Shown in pieces: positions 8,335 through 15,443 of a DNA stretch of 15,443 bases (position 1 is the stretch's first letter; the number at the start of each line of letters is the position of its first letter). Made by a program: the position numbers and the translations under genes. The stretch lies in the NCBI GenBank assembly GCA_030374735.1, contig JASCIV010000636.1:1-15443 (forward strand). The letters run 5' to 3'. Source of the stretch: Gracilaria caudata. Lineage: Eukaryota; Rhodophyta; Florideophyceae; Gracilariales; Gracilariaceae. The notes beneath the pieces are model-generated. The model saw nothing but the letters and a program-made list of their open reading frames with translations. It was not told the origin of the DNA and made no database searches.

Positions 8335-8624
8335 AGAATTACTATCGCAACCTACCGAAAATCGATTGGAGTTCAACAGACATGACTATACCCACTCAAT
8401 CAACTAAATGGTACAATATATTCGTTAGCACGAGAATGGCTTTAATGTCGCACCATTCCCCGGTGTCGAGAAAATTTTAACAAGAAGCACACAAAGAAAC
8501 AACAGCCATGAATAAGTTCGTATTGGGCACCGATAGTAGTCTTGCTCTAAGTTACTTCTCACTTTCTTTCTCTCTCCTTCTTCTTCTTTAATATGGTCTA
8601 TAGCCCCTAATTCCGAGGCTCCAG

Positions 8625-8648
8625 GAAAACAATCTTAAGATAGTTTTC
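8625..8648. repeat. 24-base near-perfect palindrome
   Basis: The 12-base arms gaaaacaatctt (8625-8636) and aagatagttttc (8637-8648) are complementary with one mismatch and no loop, and agg and tcct flank them. It could be a dimeric protein site or an element remnant. Confidence 0.6.
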
Positions 8649-9341
8649 TCTCCTAAAAAGGCCATTCTCTGTCTCGTTTATGAGTACTCGTATACGCTAG
8701 GTTAACTACAACGTAGTGCAGAACGCTCCTACTCAAGGAAACCTTCTGTCACGAAGAAACCCTGCACGCTGTCAGAACTTTTTCTGTTAGGATCATGAAC
8801 CACTAACGCTTGACGCCCTCACATGGGCAGTCGGCCCAATCTTTTTGACATCGTTGATTTCAGACTTCTCAAAACAAATTGATCTAACATCCTTTAGGAC
8901 ACCTGCTCTGTAATTGTACAGCATTTTCTTTTCAAGCGAACCAAGAGGAGGCAAAGAGTTGTGAGAGCGCCGTTGGTGCCTCCCTCGTGGGTCATGAATT
9001 TCTCTGCGCCGTGCCCTTCGATGCGTTTGAAACTAGAAACTGAGCAACGAATTCACGGGTACCCTTCATATGATAGACAGATCCTTTGGAAGAGGCAGAT
9101 ACAAAGATACCACGGCAAGCAAGATTGCATCACTTCAGGCCCCAGTCGAAGCCGTGTCGACTTCCGAGCGACTGAGTAGATATACATGAATCTACTCCAT
9201 GAGGAAGCCAAAAGTTGTTGAGTGGTTTAATATGCTGCGACAGCTCTGCACTTATTCAAAAAGGTTATGCTTGCCTCCCACTCGTGAGCGTAATGGGTTG
9301 GTCGTAACTGATATCATCAAGAAGTACCTGCTGTCCACAAT

Positions 9342-9357
9342 AAAGAAGAAGAAGAAG
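9342..9357. repeat. GAA microsatellite next to repeat copy B
   Basis: A short run of AAG/GAA units lies about 15 bases before copy B. A similar GAA run (9839-9851) follows copy C, on the other side of the element. Confidence 0.75.
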
Positions 9358-9370
9358 TACCTGAAAAGAT

Positions 9371-9452
9371 GTTGGCCTTTCTGGTGAGAGAGCGCTTTTT
9401 TCGACAAAGACGCTCCGCTGAAAGCCGTAATTAAACTTATGTGCTAATAAAC
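9371..9452 (+). repeat. Dispersed hairpin repeat, copy B
   Basis: About 82 bases matching copy C (9759-9840) with roughly ten differences, and copy A in inverse. The stem is 9390-9394 with 9411-9415, continued by 9396-9400 with 9406-9410 around a single bulged C (9395) and the loop tcgac. Downstream are the conserved cgtaatta and gtgct blocks. Similarity starts at gttggccttt and fades after ataaa. Confidence 0.85.
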
Positions 9453-9524
9453 AGAGACAGAGAGAGCTCTGCACATCTACGTCACGGGCAATCAAAGTTA
9501 CTTCAGGGCAGTGAGATCATGCAG

Positions 9525-9573
9525 CCGGGGACAGAACCAATCTGATGGGAGATGGATTGCAGTTCCTGTCCGG
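9525..9573. repeat. Imperfect long hairpin
   Basis: The left strand ccgg-(gg)-acag-aac-caatc-t (from 9525) can pair with its bulged complement ending at 9573 (cctgtccgg at 9565-9573). Small bulges interrupt a stem of about 16 pairs. No loop or flank features identify it. Confidence 0.4.
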
Positions 9574-9758
9574 AATCTTCCTTTGCAGTTTTACATCAGA
9601 TTACAATGCTTCTCCCTCAAGTCCCATCGATATCAAAGCCATATCGCTGAAAGCGAAACCTAATTCCGATCAATTCCTTCGTTGTCTAATCAAACTTTTA
9701 GCTCCTAGGAACTCATTGTAAAGTTTACAATGTAAACGTCTTCGTAAAAGAAACAAGT

Positions 9759-9840
9759 GTTGGCCTTTCTAGTGAGAGAGCGTTTTTTCGACAAAGACGC
9801 TCCGCAGTAAGTCGTAATTAGGCTTACGTGCTCATAAAAA
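9759..9840 (+). repeat. Dispersed hairpin repeat, copy C
   Basis: A direct repeat of copy B about 390 bases away. The stem pairs 9778-9787 with 9793-9802 (ten pairs including one G-T) around the loop tcgac. The copy ends at cataaaaa and runs into a GAA microsatellite. No target-site duplication is obvious. The hairpin is shared by all three copies while much of the rest drifts. Confidence 0.85.
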
Positions 9841-10284
9841 GAAGAAGAAGAGAAACAATATCTCATATACTGAGAATCATATGTGCCACGCGATACACTT
9901 GTATATCGTGTAGTCCAAACTGCTGAAGGATCACATGCTATTCGCTCGCTTTCGGACAATAGAAAAAGCGACGACGGCTCAACTCCTCCGCTCAAGTACC
10001 CTTGTACGAGATTTCGTCGATCTACCTTCAAGGCAACCATCGAATCATCATGAGGTGCTTTTCAAAAGGGCCATTATGCAGAAAGGAAGCACATTCCTCA
10101 AGTGTGCCTTAGAACTCAACTGGACAACATTCGGCAGCAAATCGGTCGAAACAGAGGTACGCTACTTAATTTGATTCGGTGATTCACTTGCTCTCAAGGA
10201 TGTTAAACGTTAGCCAACCCTTCGACACAACAATGTGGGAATCTTCCTTTTCCATTACTCTAATTTTTTGCTGAGAGAGAGCTG

Positions 10285-10299
10285 AACATTCTATGTGCT
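10285..10299. repeat. Short palindrome
   Basis: The arms ctatgt and acatag enclose gct, preceded by a GA-rich run. It is short enough to be chance and is listed only because it lies among other palindromes. Confidence 0.3.
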
Positions 10300-10721
10300 A
10301 CATAGTGCTAACATATTGGCTTGCCTGCGCTGGTTTGTCAGGCATTTACTGACCAGGAACAAGGATGTGTGGTTAGTGATGCGGAATTTTTGCTCTTCCA
10401 GGTTCACAGCGGCTGTTTTATCGACCTCTGAACACCACAGTTCCATTTTTATGTTTACAAAGGTAAGCAATCCAGAAACTCGTTCTTCAGTCATGCGCAT
10501 TGATGATTCCCATATTAAACAGTCGTTTGATCCTAATGAAAACTACTATTCACTTATATCCTGACGCGCCAGTTTAGCCGAGTATTACCCGTCTAATACG
10601 ATCGCTAACTATTCCGTCATACATTCGATACACGAAACACAAACAGGGACGACGTTAACATTTAACACAAAATTATGTCTAAACGCCGTACTGGAACAGA
10701 GAAAACGCCTCCGCAGTCGAC

Positions 10722-12067
10722 TTATCCCCAAAACTTCCAAACTCGAACAGTCCTCATTAGGCCAGGCACCCCCGTATCTTCAAATTGTACATCAGGAGCA
10801 GAACCGTCCGGTAACTCTTTTTGCACCTCATCATAGTTACAGCAAGCGCAGCTAACTACAGCAATACGCTCTCGGAAAGAGCGCTCCCTCAAATCAGCCC
10901 CCGTAAACCGTAAACAAGAAACAGCATCTTCGATAGACGTGTGGCAATGCCACATCACGACCACAACACGTGAATTGCATTCAACATCAATCGTGACGTC
11001 CTGCACGCGCGCTGCCTTGGTCTCAAGGCCTGTAACGCTGTCCCACTCACCCTTTCGCATCATTGGATCGATTGAAATGCATTTCCATGAGGTACGGAAT
11101 GCGAATAAGGCGGCTGTTCGTGGAGTTACGCCGTCGCCGACGGCGACCAGCGTCACGTTGCGGGCGGAGAACGACAGTACACCACCTTGTTCCTCATGAG
11201 TAGGACCATGTTTGACAAGATATTGCCGCACCGCTGCATACGCGCTCATCGACTCAGCAAGTTCCTGCAACGTTTGAGAGCAGGATAAAAAGGTCAGACA
11301 TACGGAAGTGGTTCTGTGATCTAGGCGACGTTGCAATGCACATATGATCTTCTTACCTTTCCGTTCGGGAATATCTGTAGCGCAGGTCATATGGCAGCGA
11401 TGGGCAACGTATTACGTGTTAGAGGTTCTGAACATGAGGGTGTATTACAAGCTTGCTGTCTAGATTTAAGAACATGATAGTCATGAGAGAGGGGGAAGCA
11501 TGAAAAGCGAACCTTTAGTCTTGTCAGATCTTCAGCGCAATTTAAGGCAAGAAACTCATCGACATATCTGAAGCTAAGGACCTGAGGCGCATTTTGTTCC
11601 TCTTGCTCACAGTGTTGCTCCTTTCTCAGCTGTCTAATTGCCCTCAACCGTGCAACATCCTCGCTATGTTTTGCACGTTCAACACGTCTCACCGCATTCT
11701 CTCTTTTTAGCTGTCTCACAGTATTCTTGACGTTAATGCATCCACAATGAGGAGAAATAAGTGAGATATACTCCCTCCACCTGCTTACATCCGTCTTATA
11801 CGACAACGCATACTCCCCGGCGCTATGCGGTGGATGCAGAACTCTCCCCAGCGCAGAACGGAAGCGTTCATGCTGCTGCGCAGAATGCGACTGCTTGGTC
11901 TGATTCAAGTAAAGCTGATATATGTCGTAGACGCGGGTGTAATGGGTGGCACTCGGCTTGAAAGCGTTGTCGTAAAGCGTGCGTCGAACATCATCGCGGA
12001 TGGACTGTCGATCGCTTCGGTCCGACACCGGCCACGGCGAGTACGAGGTCGCGGCGTCGTTACTCAT
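10722..12067 (-). CDS. Unrecognised protein with Rossmann-like VGDG motif, spliced
   Basis: Proposed exons on the minus strand are 12067-11513, 11374-11357 (18 nt) and 11264-10722, all joined in phase 0 to give about 371 residues. The exon 1 product (1-185) is polar and helical, with a charged likely coiled coil at about 112-158. Exon 3 encodes a hydrophobic strand followed by VAVGDGVTPRTAALFAFRT at about 231-249, then SIDP near 254-257, VVVVMWHCHTS near 288-298 and a VVSCACCNY strand. The strand-GDG-helix and later SIDP acidic turn resemble a Rossmann-type nucleotide or AdoMet-binding fold, but catalytic identity is not established. I cannot name the family, and the C-terminus ends shortly after this domain. 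Both parts could be separate genes, but frame compatibility and good splice signals favour one. Confidence 0.6.
11265..11356 (-). other. Intron 2 of the VGDG-motif gene (92 nt)
   Basis: The donor is AAAG/GTAAGA at 11357/11356. The acceptor is GTTGCAG/GAAC at 11265/11264, preceded by the pyrimidine-rich ccttttta and ctgctctc, with a possible branch site gtctgac. Splicing is needed to keep exon 1 and exon 3 in one frame: 92 is not a multiple of three, and the upstream exons end in phase 0. Confidence 0.7.
11375..11512 (-). other. Intron 1 of the VGDG-motif gene (138 nt)
   Basis: The acceptor is CTACAG/ATATT at 11375/11374. The most likely in-frame donor is AAAG/GTTCGC at 11513/11512, which is weaker than a GTAAG site. 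Removal takes out an in-frame TGA at about 11385-11387. Intron 1 plus exon 2 plus intron 2 could alternatively be skipped as one 248-nt intron with the same frame. Confidence 0.5.
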
Positions 12068-12354
12068 CGTGATACGGAGGGTGTCTGGTCTCGGTGAGGA
12101 AGATGCTCAGGACTCCCGTCGGCCGAGAGCGCAACCTTGCTGGCAGCTGCCCGCTGCACGTGGCACGAGTGGAGGTGGCACGCGACGTGCCGCACGCTGC
12201 TACGGGGAAAAAGCGCCGAAAACAGGCAAACAAGACTGCAGCGTGAGCACGACGTGCCGCTGAGATTCACTTTGGACAAACAGCATAATAAACATTGCGT
12301 AAAACGATGCGAGATTGTATCCGCTACGGAACACACGATAGCTTCCGAGACCGG

Positions 12355-13476
12355 CTACGTGCCACCGCCGCCGCCGCCGCCGCCAGCAGCTGCGTCGTCG
12401 CCGTCGTCATCGTCCGCATCACTGTTCAATCGATGAATACGGCTGCCCATGTAACTGACCCCCCTCGGCATCTGCTCGCGGTCAGCGATATGGTCAATCC
12501 TGGTTCTACCGTACGCGTCCCTTTCCAGGTAATCGTCGCCCTCGAGCCCCTCGCCTGGGCGACCCCAAGTAAAGCCCGTAGCACGCAGACAGAACACACT
12601 ACTGACTCCCCCTCGTCTCGTGGTGAGCCCCATCTTGGCCATCTCCAGCGTGACATGAGCCTGCTTCATAGTAGACCCAGGTACAGGCACCATGTACAAC
12701 TTGCCGCCTGGTTTGGCAAACTTGAACGCAGACGCAGACGTCTGCACAAAACCCAATGGGATGTGAGGACCAGACGAGTTGTAGTGGAACACCTCGAACC
12801 TGAGCCCGCGGTTCTCGTCCATTCCGTACAAATGTTCCGCCCGAATGGAGGCCCCCTCAAACATGATGTCCTCATTGGGATGATCGTAAGGGTCAACAAT
12901 CTCCGAACGATACACGGGCGTCCAATCCTCATCGGCCACGCCGTTAATAATGGCGCGATAAATGACATAAAAGCAACGCTTCGCCTTTCTGCCGTTGTAC
13001 GGTCCCCACGCGTTGCTGTGCTTCGAGAAGCCAAACTGAATAGAATACATATGTTTAAGATCTGAAGGCGTGACCTTCTCGCCGCAAATGACAACGCTAC
13101 CCTTCTTACGATCGGACTTTCCCGACTTGCCCCTCAGCACGCGCTCAATGACACCGTCCTGTTTCGACAGCACCCTCTGCAGCGAGAAGTCGACGGTGCC
13201 GAGCAAGGTGTTCTTCCTGAGCTCATCGGAGCGACTGCTCTTCGAATACAACAGCAAGCGAAACTCGCACTCCGGCAAAGCTTCATTGTGAAGCGGCACC
13301 TCAAAGGAAGTGACAAACGCGGGATTACAGTCGCACCACACAATCTCGGTCCTGGCAATCTCCTCGAGCTCGGACGAAGCCGACGGGCGAGCGAGCACTG
13401 CAAACGGGTCGAGCCGTCTGCCGCGCAGATTGGCGGCAGCCACCTTGAGCTCCACGTACGAACGACGCGACTGCAT
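12355..13476 (-). CDS. Tandem C2-domain protein, copine-like without vWA domain
   Basis: A 373-residue protein starting at an ATG with A at -3. C2A spans about 6-132: VELKV..NLRGRRLDPF, then EEIARTEIVWCDCNPAF, then a strand ending in KKGSVVICGE, the copine-type close of C2A. C2B spans about 143-265, with CFYVIYR, VYRSEIV, RFEVFHYNSSGPHIPLG and a final KLYMVPV strand. Copines are Ca2+-dependent membrane binders with two C2 domains followed by a vWA-like domain; here the vWA part is absent. Most calcium-ligand Asp positions also look lost: only Asp23 is clear in loop 1, and Asn/Ser/Gly fill loop 3 of C2B. The tail is basic and aromatic, then an Asp-rich run at about 352-361 and eight glycines. 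It probably binds membranes or proteins independently of Ca2+. It lies 233 bases downstream of the BASS gene on the same strand. Confidence 0.72.
   Translation of the reverse strand: MQSRRSYVELKVAAANLRGRRLDPFAVLARPSASSELEEIARTEIVWCDCNPAFVTSFEVPLHNEALPECEFRLLLYSKSSRSDELRKNTLLGTVDFSLQRVLSKQDGVIERVLRGKSGKSDRKKGSVVICGEKVTPSDLKHMYSIQFGFSKHSNAWGPYNGRKAKRCFYVIYRAIINGVADEDWTPVYRSEIVDPYDHPNEDIMFEGASIRAEHLYGMDENRGLRFEVFHYNSSGPHIPLGFVQTSASAFKFAKPGGKLYMVPVPGSTMKQAHVTLEMAKMGLTTRRGGVSSVFCLRATGFTWGRPGEGLEGDDYLERDAYGRTRIDHIADREQMPRGVSYMGSRIHRLNSDADDDDGDDAAAGGGGGGGGT
12364..12383. repeat. (CCG)n microsatellite coding the poly-Gly tail
   Basis: Six CCG units on the plus strand encode the terminal glycine run of the C2 protein. 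The neighbouring GTC/ATC-rich stretch encodes the Asp run. Length polymorphism between strains would be expected. Confidence 0.85.
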
Positions 13477-13709
13477 ACTTTCTCAACAGGCCTTCCCCCC
13501 CCTCTTCCGCGAAACAAGCCGTGCAGCGCCACAGCGCGCAGCGTTGGCACGGCGACAAGCCGTCGCGCCACATAACACCGCGCGGAGTAACGGCCACGCT
13601 GCACCGCAAGCAGCGGGGCAGTCGCGCTTGCGCGCCAGTCCGCCAGCCGGCGACACGTCCCGCGCTTACAGCGAGCGGCCGCCATCGCCCAACTGTCAGC
13701 GGCGTGTTT
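13477..13709. promoter_or_regulatory. GC-rich spacer between BASS stop and C2-gene start
   Basis: This 233-base spacer has the same CGCG-rich texture as the divergent promoter at 2306-2758. A CT/C-rich tract (13482-13508) lies just upstream of the C2 ATG. It presumably holds the C2-gene promoter and the BASS 3' end. No known motif was recognised. Confidence 0.45.
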
Positions 13710-15320
13710 CTACTCGTGCGCCACGTCGTCGCGCGCGCCACGCGCCACATCAGCGTGATCATCGCCACCGTCAGCGCGCGTCGTCTGCTCTCCGACGCGT
13801 TCACCGTCGCGCCGCGGCTGTGCGAAGCGCCACACGGACACGCGTCTGCCGCGCCGTCTCGCGCGCGCAATCTCGCTGGACAGCCTCTCGAAACTCACCG
13901 TCTTCATTCGCTGCCCGTCCACGCGCACGCAGAACAACTTCTGCTCCCTGGTCTCCTCGCTCGAGCCGTGCGCCGCCATTGGCCAAACCGTCTTTCCCCG
14001 AGCACTCGTCGCGTCCGTACGCGGCGCGTCTTCCGCCTCAGTGCTGCTCGCGCGCAGCAACACAGCGCACAGTGCCGCCACGGGCGCCAGCAACACGATG
14101 GAGATCACGCTGGGCAGCGCCACCAGCGTGTCGCTGAAGTGACGCTGCGCCAGTACGAACGAAAGCGCCGGGCTTTTGAAGCCCGTTTCGAACGCAATGG
14201 TCACAGCCTGTTTGCGCCCGGCGCTCAATGCCAGTGTTGCCAGCAAGCCGATCACGCCGCCGAGCACGTGCAACAACGTGACGGGCAGTGCCAGTTGCGA
14301 GAAACCCTGTTCAACCATGAGCGAGGTCTTGGACACGGGCCCGAGGATAAGCACCATCACCGCGACGATGCCCACCACTGGCAGCGTCGGTCGCACTTTG
14401 GCCATCACGCCCTTGAACATGGCCGCCACAGTAGCGCCCAACAACACTGGGATGAGTACCATCGTGGTCAGGCTCTTCGCCATCGCCAATGGTTGCACGT
14501 ACAACACCTGGCTTAGAAGCAATGCAGACAACAAAGGAAGCGCCACTGAAGAAAGAACAGTGCTCGCCGTTGTCATCGTCACCGAAAGCGCCACATCTCC
14601 GCGCGCAATCAGTGTGCACAAGTTGCTGGCCTGTCCTCCGGAGATGATGCCAACCAGCACCAACCCCGCATGCAAAGCCGGAGGCAGCGAGAACAAGCGA
14701 GAAAGCATCAAAGCCAGCGCTGGCATTAGCACATAACACCCAAGCAGTGAAAGCACAAGCAATCGCGTCTGTCCAGTAGCCACACGGATTTGCGCAGGCG
14801 TCAGCGTCATACCGGTCGACAACATGAGCACCGACAAAGCCGTCTGCACCACCGTGCCCGACGTGAGCGGCGCAAAAGCCGTCGGATACTTGAGCGCCAA
14901 CCACGAGCAAACCACCGTCCACACCGGGAACAAAGTCGTAGTCACGTTAGCCACTTTACCAAGCAACATGCAAGTAGTAGCCACCCCCGTGCCTTCTTGC
15001 ACACGCTCAACCTGCGCGCGACGAACAAGCGCATTGCGCGCAAACGACGAGCCACCGAGCGCCGACGACACGCGTCGCGAAGAGCATCGCAGCGGCATGC
15101 AGCGCGAGGCGATCGGTAGCGCCACAACACCGGCGAAGGCGCAGCCGCCGCGCGCCATCGGCGGATGCATGCACGCCATCGCCATGCCACTCGCGCACGC
15201 GCGCCTGAGCTCCAGTGTGCAAGGGGTCTCTACGAGAGCGTCGATGAGCAATTCGCGCGCCAACGGTGCGCCAGTTCGCCTCCACCCGATGTCACGATAT
15301 CTACGCGCAAAGCTGCGCAT
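13710..15320 (-). CDS. BASS-family transporter with CpcD-like C-terminal extension
   Basis: A 536-residue protein from the first ATG in the window (15318-15320, A at -3). The frame is open to the edge, so it may be longer, and Met46 (15185) with G at -3 and +4 is an alternative. The Arg/Ala/Ser-rich first 100 or so residues suit a plastid transit peptide. About nine or ten membrane segments at 125-425 form a BASS (SLC10-like) core: LSTGMTLTPAQ near 167-177, the crossover motif GGQASNL..LIARGD at 228-242 and FETGFKSPAL near 377-386. Plastid BASS proteins move organic anions such as pyruvate with Na+; the substrate here is unknown. Residues equivalent to the two Na2-site glutamines appear to be Cys195 and Lys382. 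A hydrophilic tail follows, with a CpcD-like segment at about 461-500 and a disordered Asp/Arg end. Confidence 0.85.
   Translation of the reverse strand: MRSFARRYRDIGWRRTGAPLARELLIDALVETPCTLELRRACASGMAMACMHPPMARGGCAFAGVVALPIASRCMPLRCSSRRVSSALGGSSFARNALVRRAQVERVQEGTGVATTCMLLGKVANVTTTLFPVWTVVCSWLALKYPTAFAPLTSGTVVQTALSVLMLSTGMTLTPAQIRVATGQTRLLVLSLLGCYVLMPALALMLSRLFSLPPALHAGLVLVGIISGGQASNLCTLIARGDVALSVTMTTASTVLSSVALPLLSALLLSQVLYVQPLAMAKSLTTMVLIPVLLGATVAAMFKGVMAKVRPTLPVVGIVAVMVLILGPVSKTSLMVEQGFSQLALPVTLLHVLGGVIGLLATLALSAGRKQAVTIAFETGFKSPALSFVLAQRHFSDTLVALPSVISIVLLAPVAALCAVLLRASSTEAEDAPRTDATSARGKTVWPMAAHGSSEETREQKLFCVRVDGQRMKTVSFERLSSEIARARRRGRRVSVWRFAQPRRDGERVGEQTTRADGGDDHADVARGARDDVAHE
13815..13940 (-). 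other. Candidate CpcD-like (phycobilisome linker) segment in the BASS tail
   Basis: About 40 residues (roughly 461-502 of the protein) read KLFCVRVDG, then TVSFERLSSEI, then ARARRRGRRVSVWRF. This follows the CpcD pattern: short strand [LI]F.v.V.G, then tVp[YF].r[LM]..E[IM].R..R.G..[IV]..[IV]. The E-x2-R-x2-R-x-G-x2-[IV] spacing matches without gaps. In cyanobacteria this domain caps rod linkers and attaches ferredoxin-NADP reductase to phycobilisomes. The match is short and from memory. A GTGAGT inside it (13904-13909) could also be a cryptic splice donor. Confidence 0.45.
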
Positions 15321-15443
15321 GTTCCACGCGCACACGTGCGCGCATTCCCGTGCAATTCCGCCGCCACCCGCCTCCCGCCCACCCGCCACCCGCGTCCGCC
15401 ACCCGTGTTGCCACAGAAGGCGGCGGAATTGCACGGGAAGTCG

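Larger units (their letters stand above)
7633..10721. other. 3.1-kb gene-free region rich in palindromes and repeats
   Basis: Only short, unrelated open frames occur and none shows a protein domain. The region holds the fibrillin 5' flank, several hairpin-forming sequences (7828-7864, 7920-7966, 8261-8334, 8625-8648, 9525-9573, 10285-10299), GAA/CTT microsatellites and two direct copies of the dispersed repeat. It resembles a small accumulation zone for non-autonomous elements, although no transposase or terminal repeat with target duplication could be defined. A non-coding RNA gene cannot be excluded. Confidence 0.55.

Noticed and set aside
8961..10564. Small plus- and minus-strand open frames in the 9-10.5 kb region
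   Set aside because: Short, unrelated to each other, no domain motifs, and some run through the dispersed repeat copies.
10722..12067. SRR1-like (sensitivity to red light reduced) identity
   Set aside because: The glycine motif and flanking pattern do not follow the SRR1 consensus; only a general Rossmann-like resemblance is supported.
13815..13909. GTGAGT at 13904-13909 as a 5' splice site removing the CpcD-like segment
   Set aside because: Candidate acceptors downstream lack a pyrimidine tract, and the frame and motif continue smoothly through the site. Not excluded, so it is noted with the fusion finding.
13310..14516. Plus-strand open frames opposite the C2 and BASS genes
   Set aside because: Arg/His/Ala/Pro-rich translations without motifs, lying antisense to genes with clear domain signatures.
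15321..15434. BASS start at 15434
   Set aside because: The codon there is GTG. The frame continues off the window, so an upstream ATG or exon is possible but cannot be seen.

Overview
The window looks like nuclear DNA of a plastid-bearing eukaryotic alga. A compact, mostly intronless unicellular red alga of the Porphyridium type is my best guess. The reasons are: a plastid-lipid-associated (fibrillin) protein with a transit-like leader; an organellar BASS-family transporter; an AIF-type flavoprotein; a copine-like C2 protein; one gene that needs spliceosomal GT-AG introns; and a possible phycobilisome-linker (CpcD-like) motif. The species assignment is inference only.

Layout. 1-697: no gene seen, only simple repeats. 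698-2305 (-): a vanadium-haloperoxidase/PAP2-like protein. 2306-2758: a very CpG-rich divergent promoter. 2759-4534 (+): an apoptosis-inducing-factor (AIF)-like FAD/NAD(P)H oxidoreductase. 4535-6906: gene-free, lower GC, with the first (inverted) copy of a short dispersed repeat that forms a hairpin. 6907-7632 (-): PAP/fibrillin. 7633-10721: a second gene-free stretch, rich in palindromes, microsatellites and two more copies of the repeat. 10722-12067 (-): an unrecognised protein with a Rossmann-like glycine motif, modelled as three exons including an 18-nt microexon. 12355-13476 (-): tandem C2 protein resembling the front half of a copine. 13710-15320 (-): BASS-family transporter whose C-terminal tail looks like a CpcD linker motif; its reading frame stays open to the right edge.

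The genes do not form a pathway or operon. Two are probably plastid-targeted (fibrillin, BASS), and two are redox or oxyanion enzymes sharing one promoter (AIF-like and haloperoxidase-like). The most interesting points are the BASS transporter with the CpcD-like tail and replaced Na2-site glutamines, the haloperoxidase-like protein with the vanadate pocket intact but the acid-base His replaced by Ser, the dispersed repeat whose hairpin shows a compensatory base change, the uORF whose stop overlaps the fibrillin start, and the GC-rich cluster of competing palindromes near 8.3 kb.
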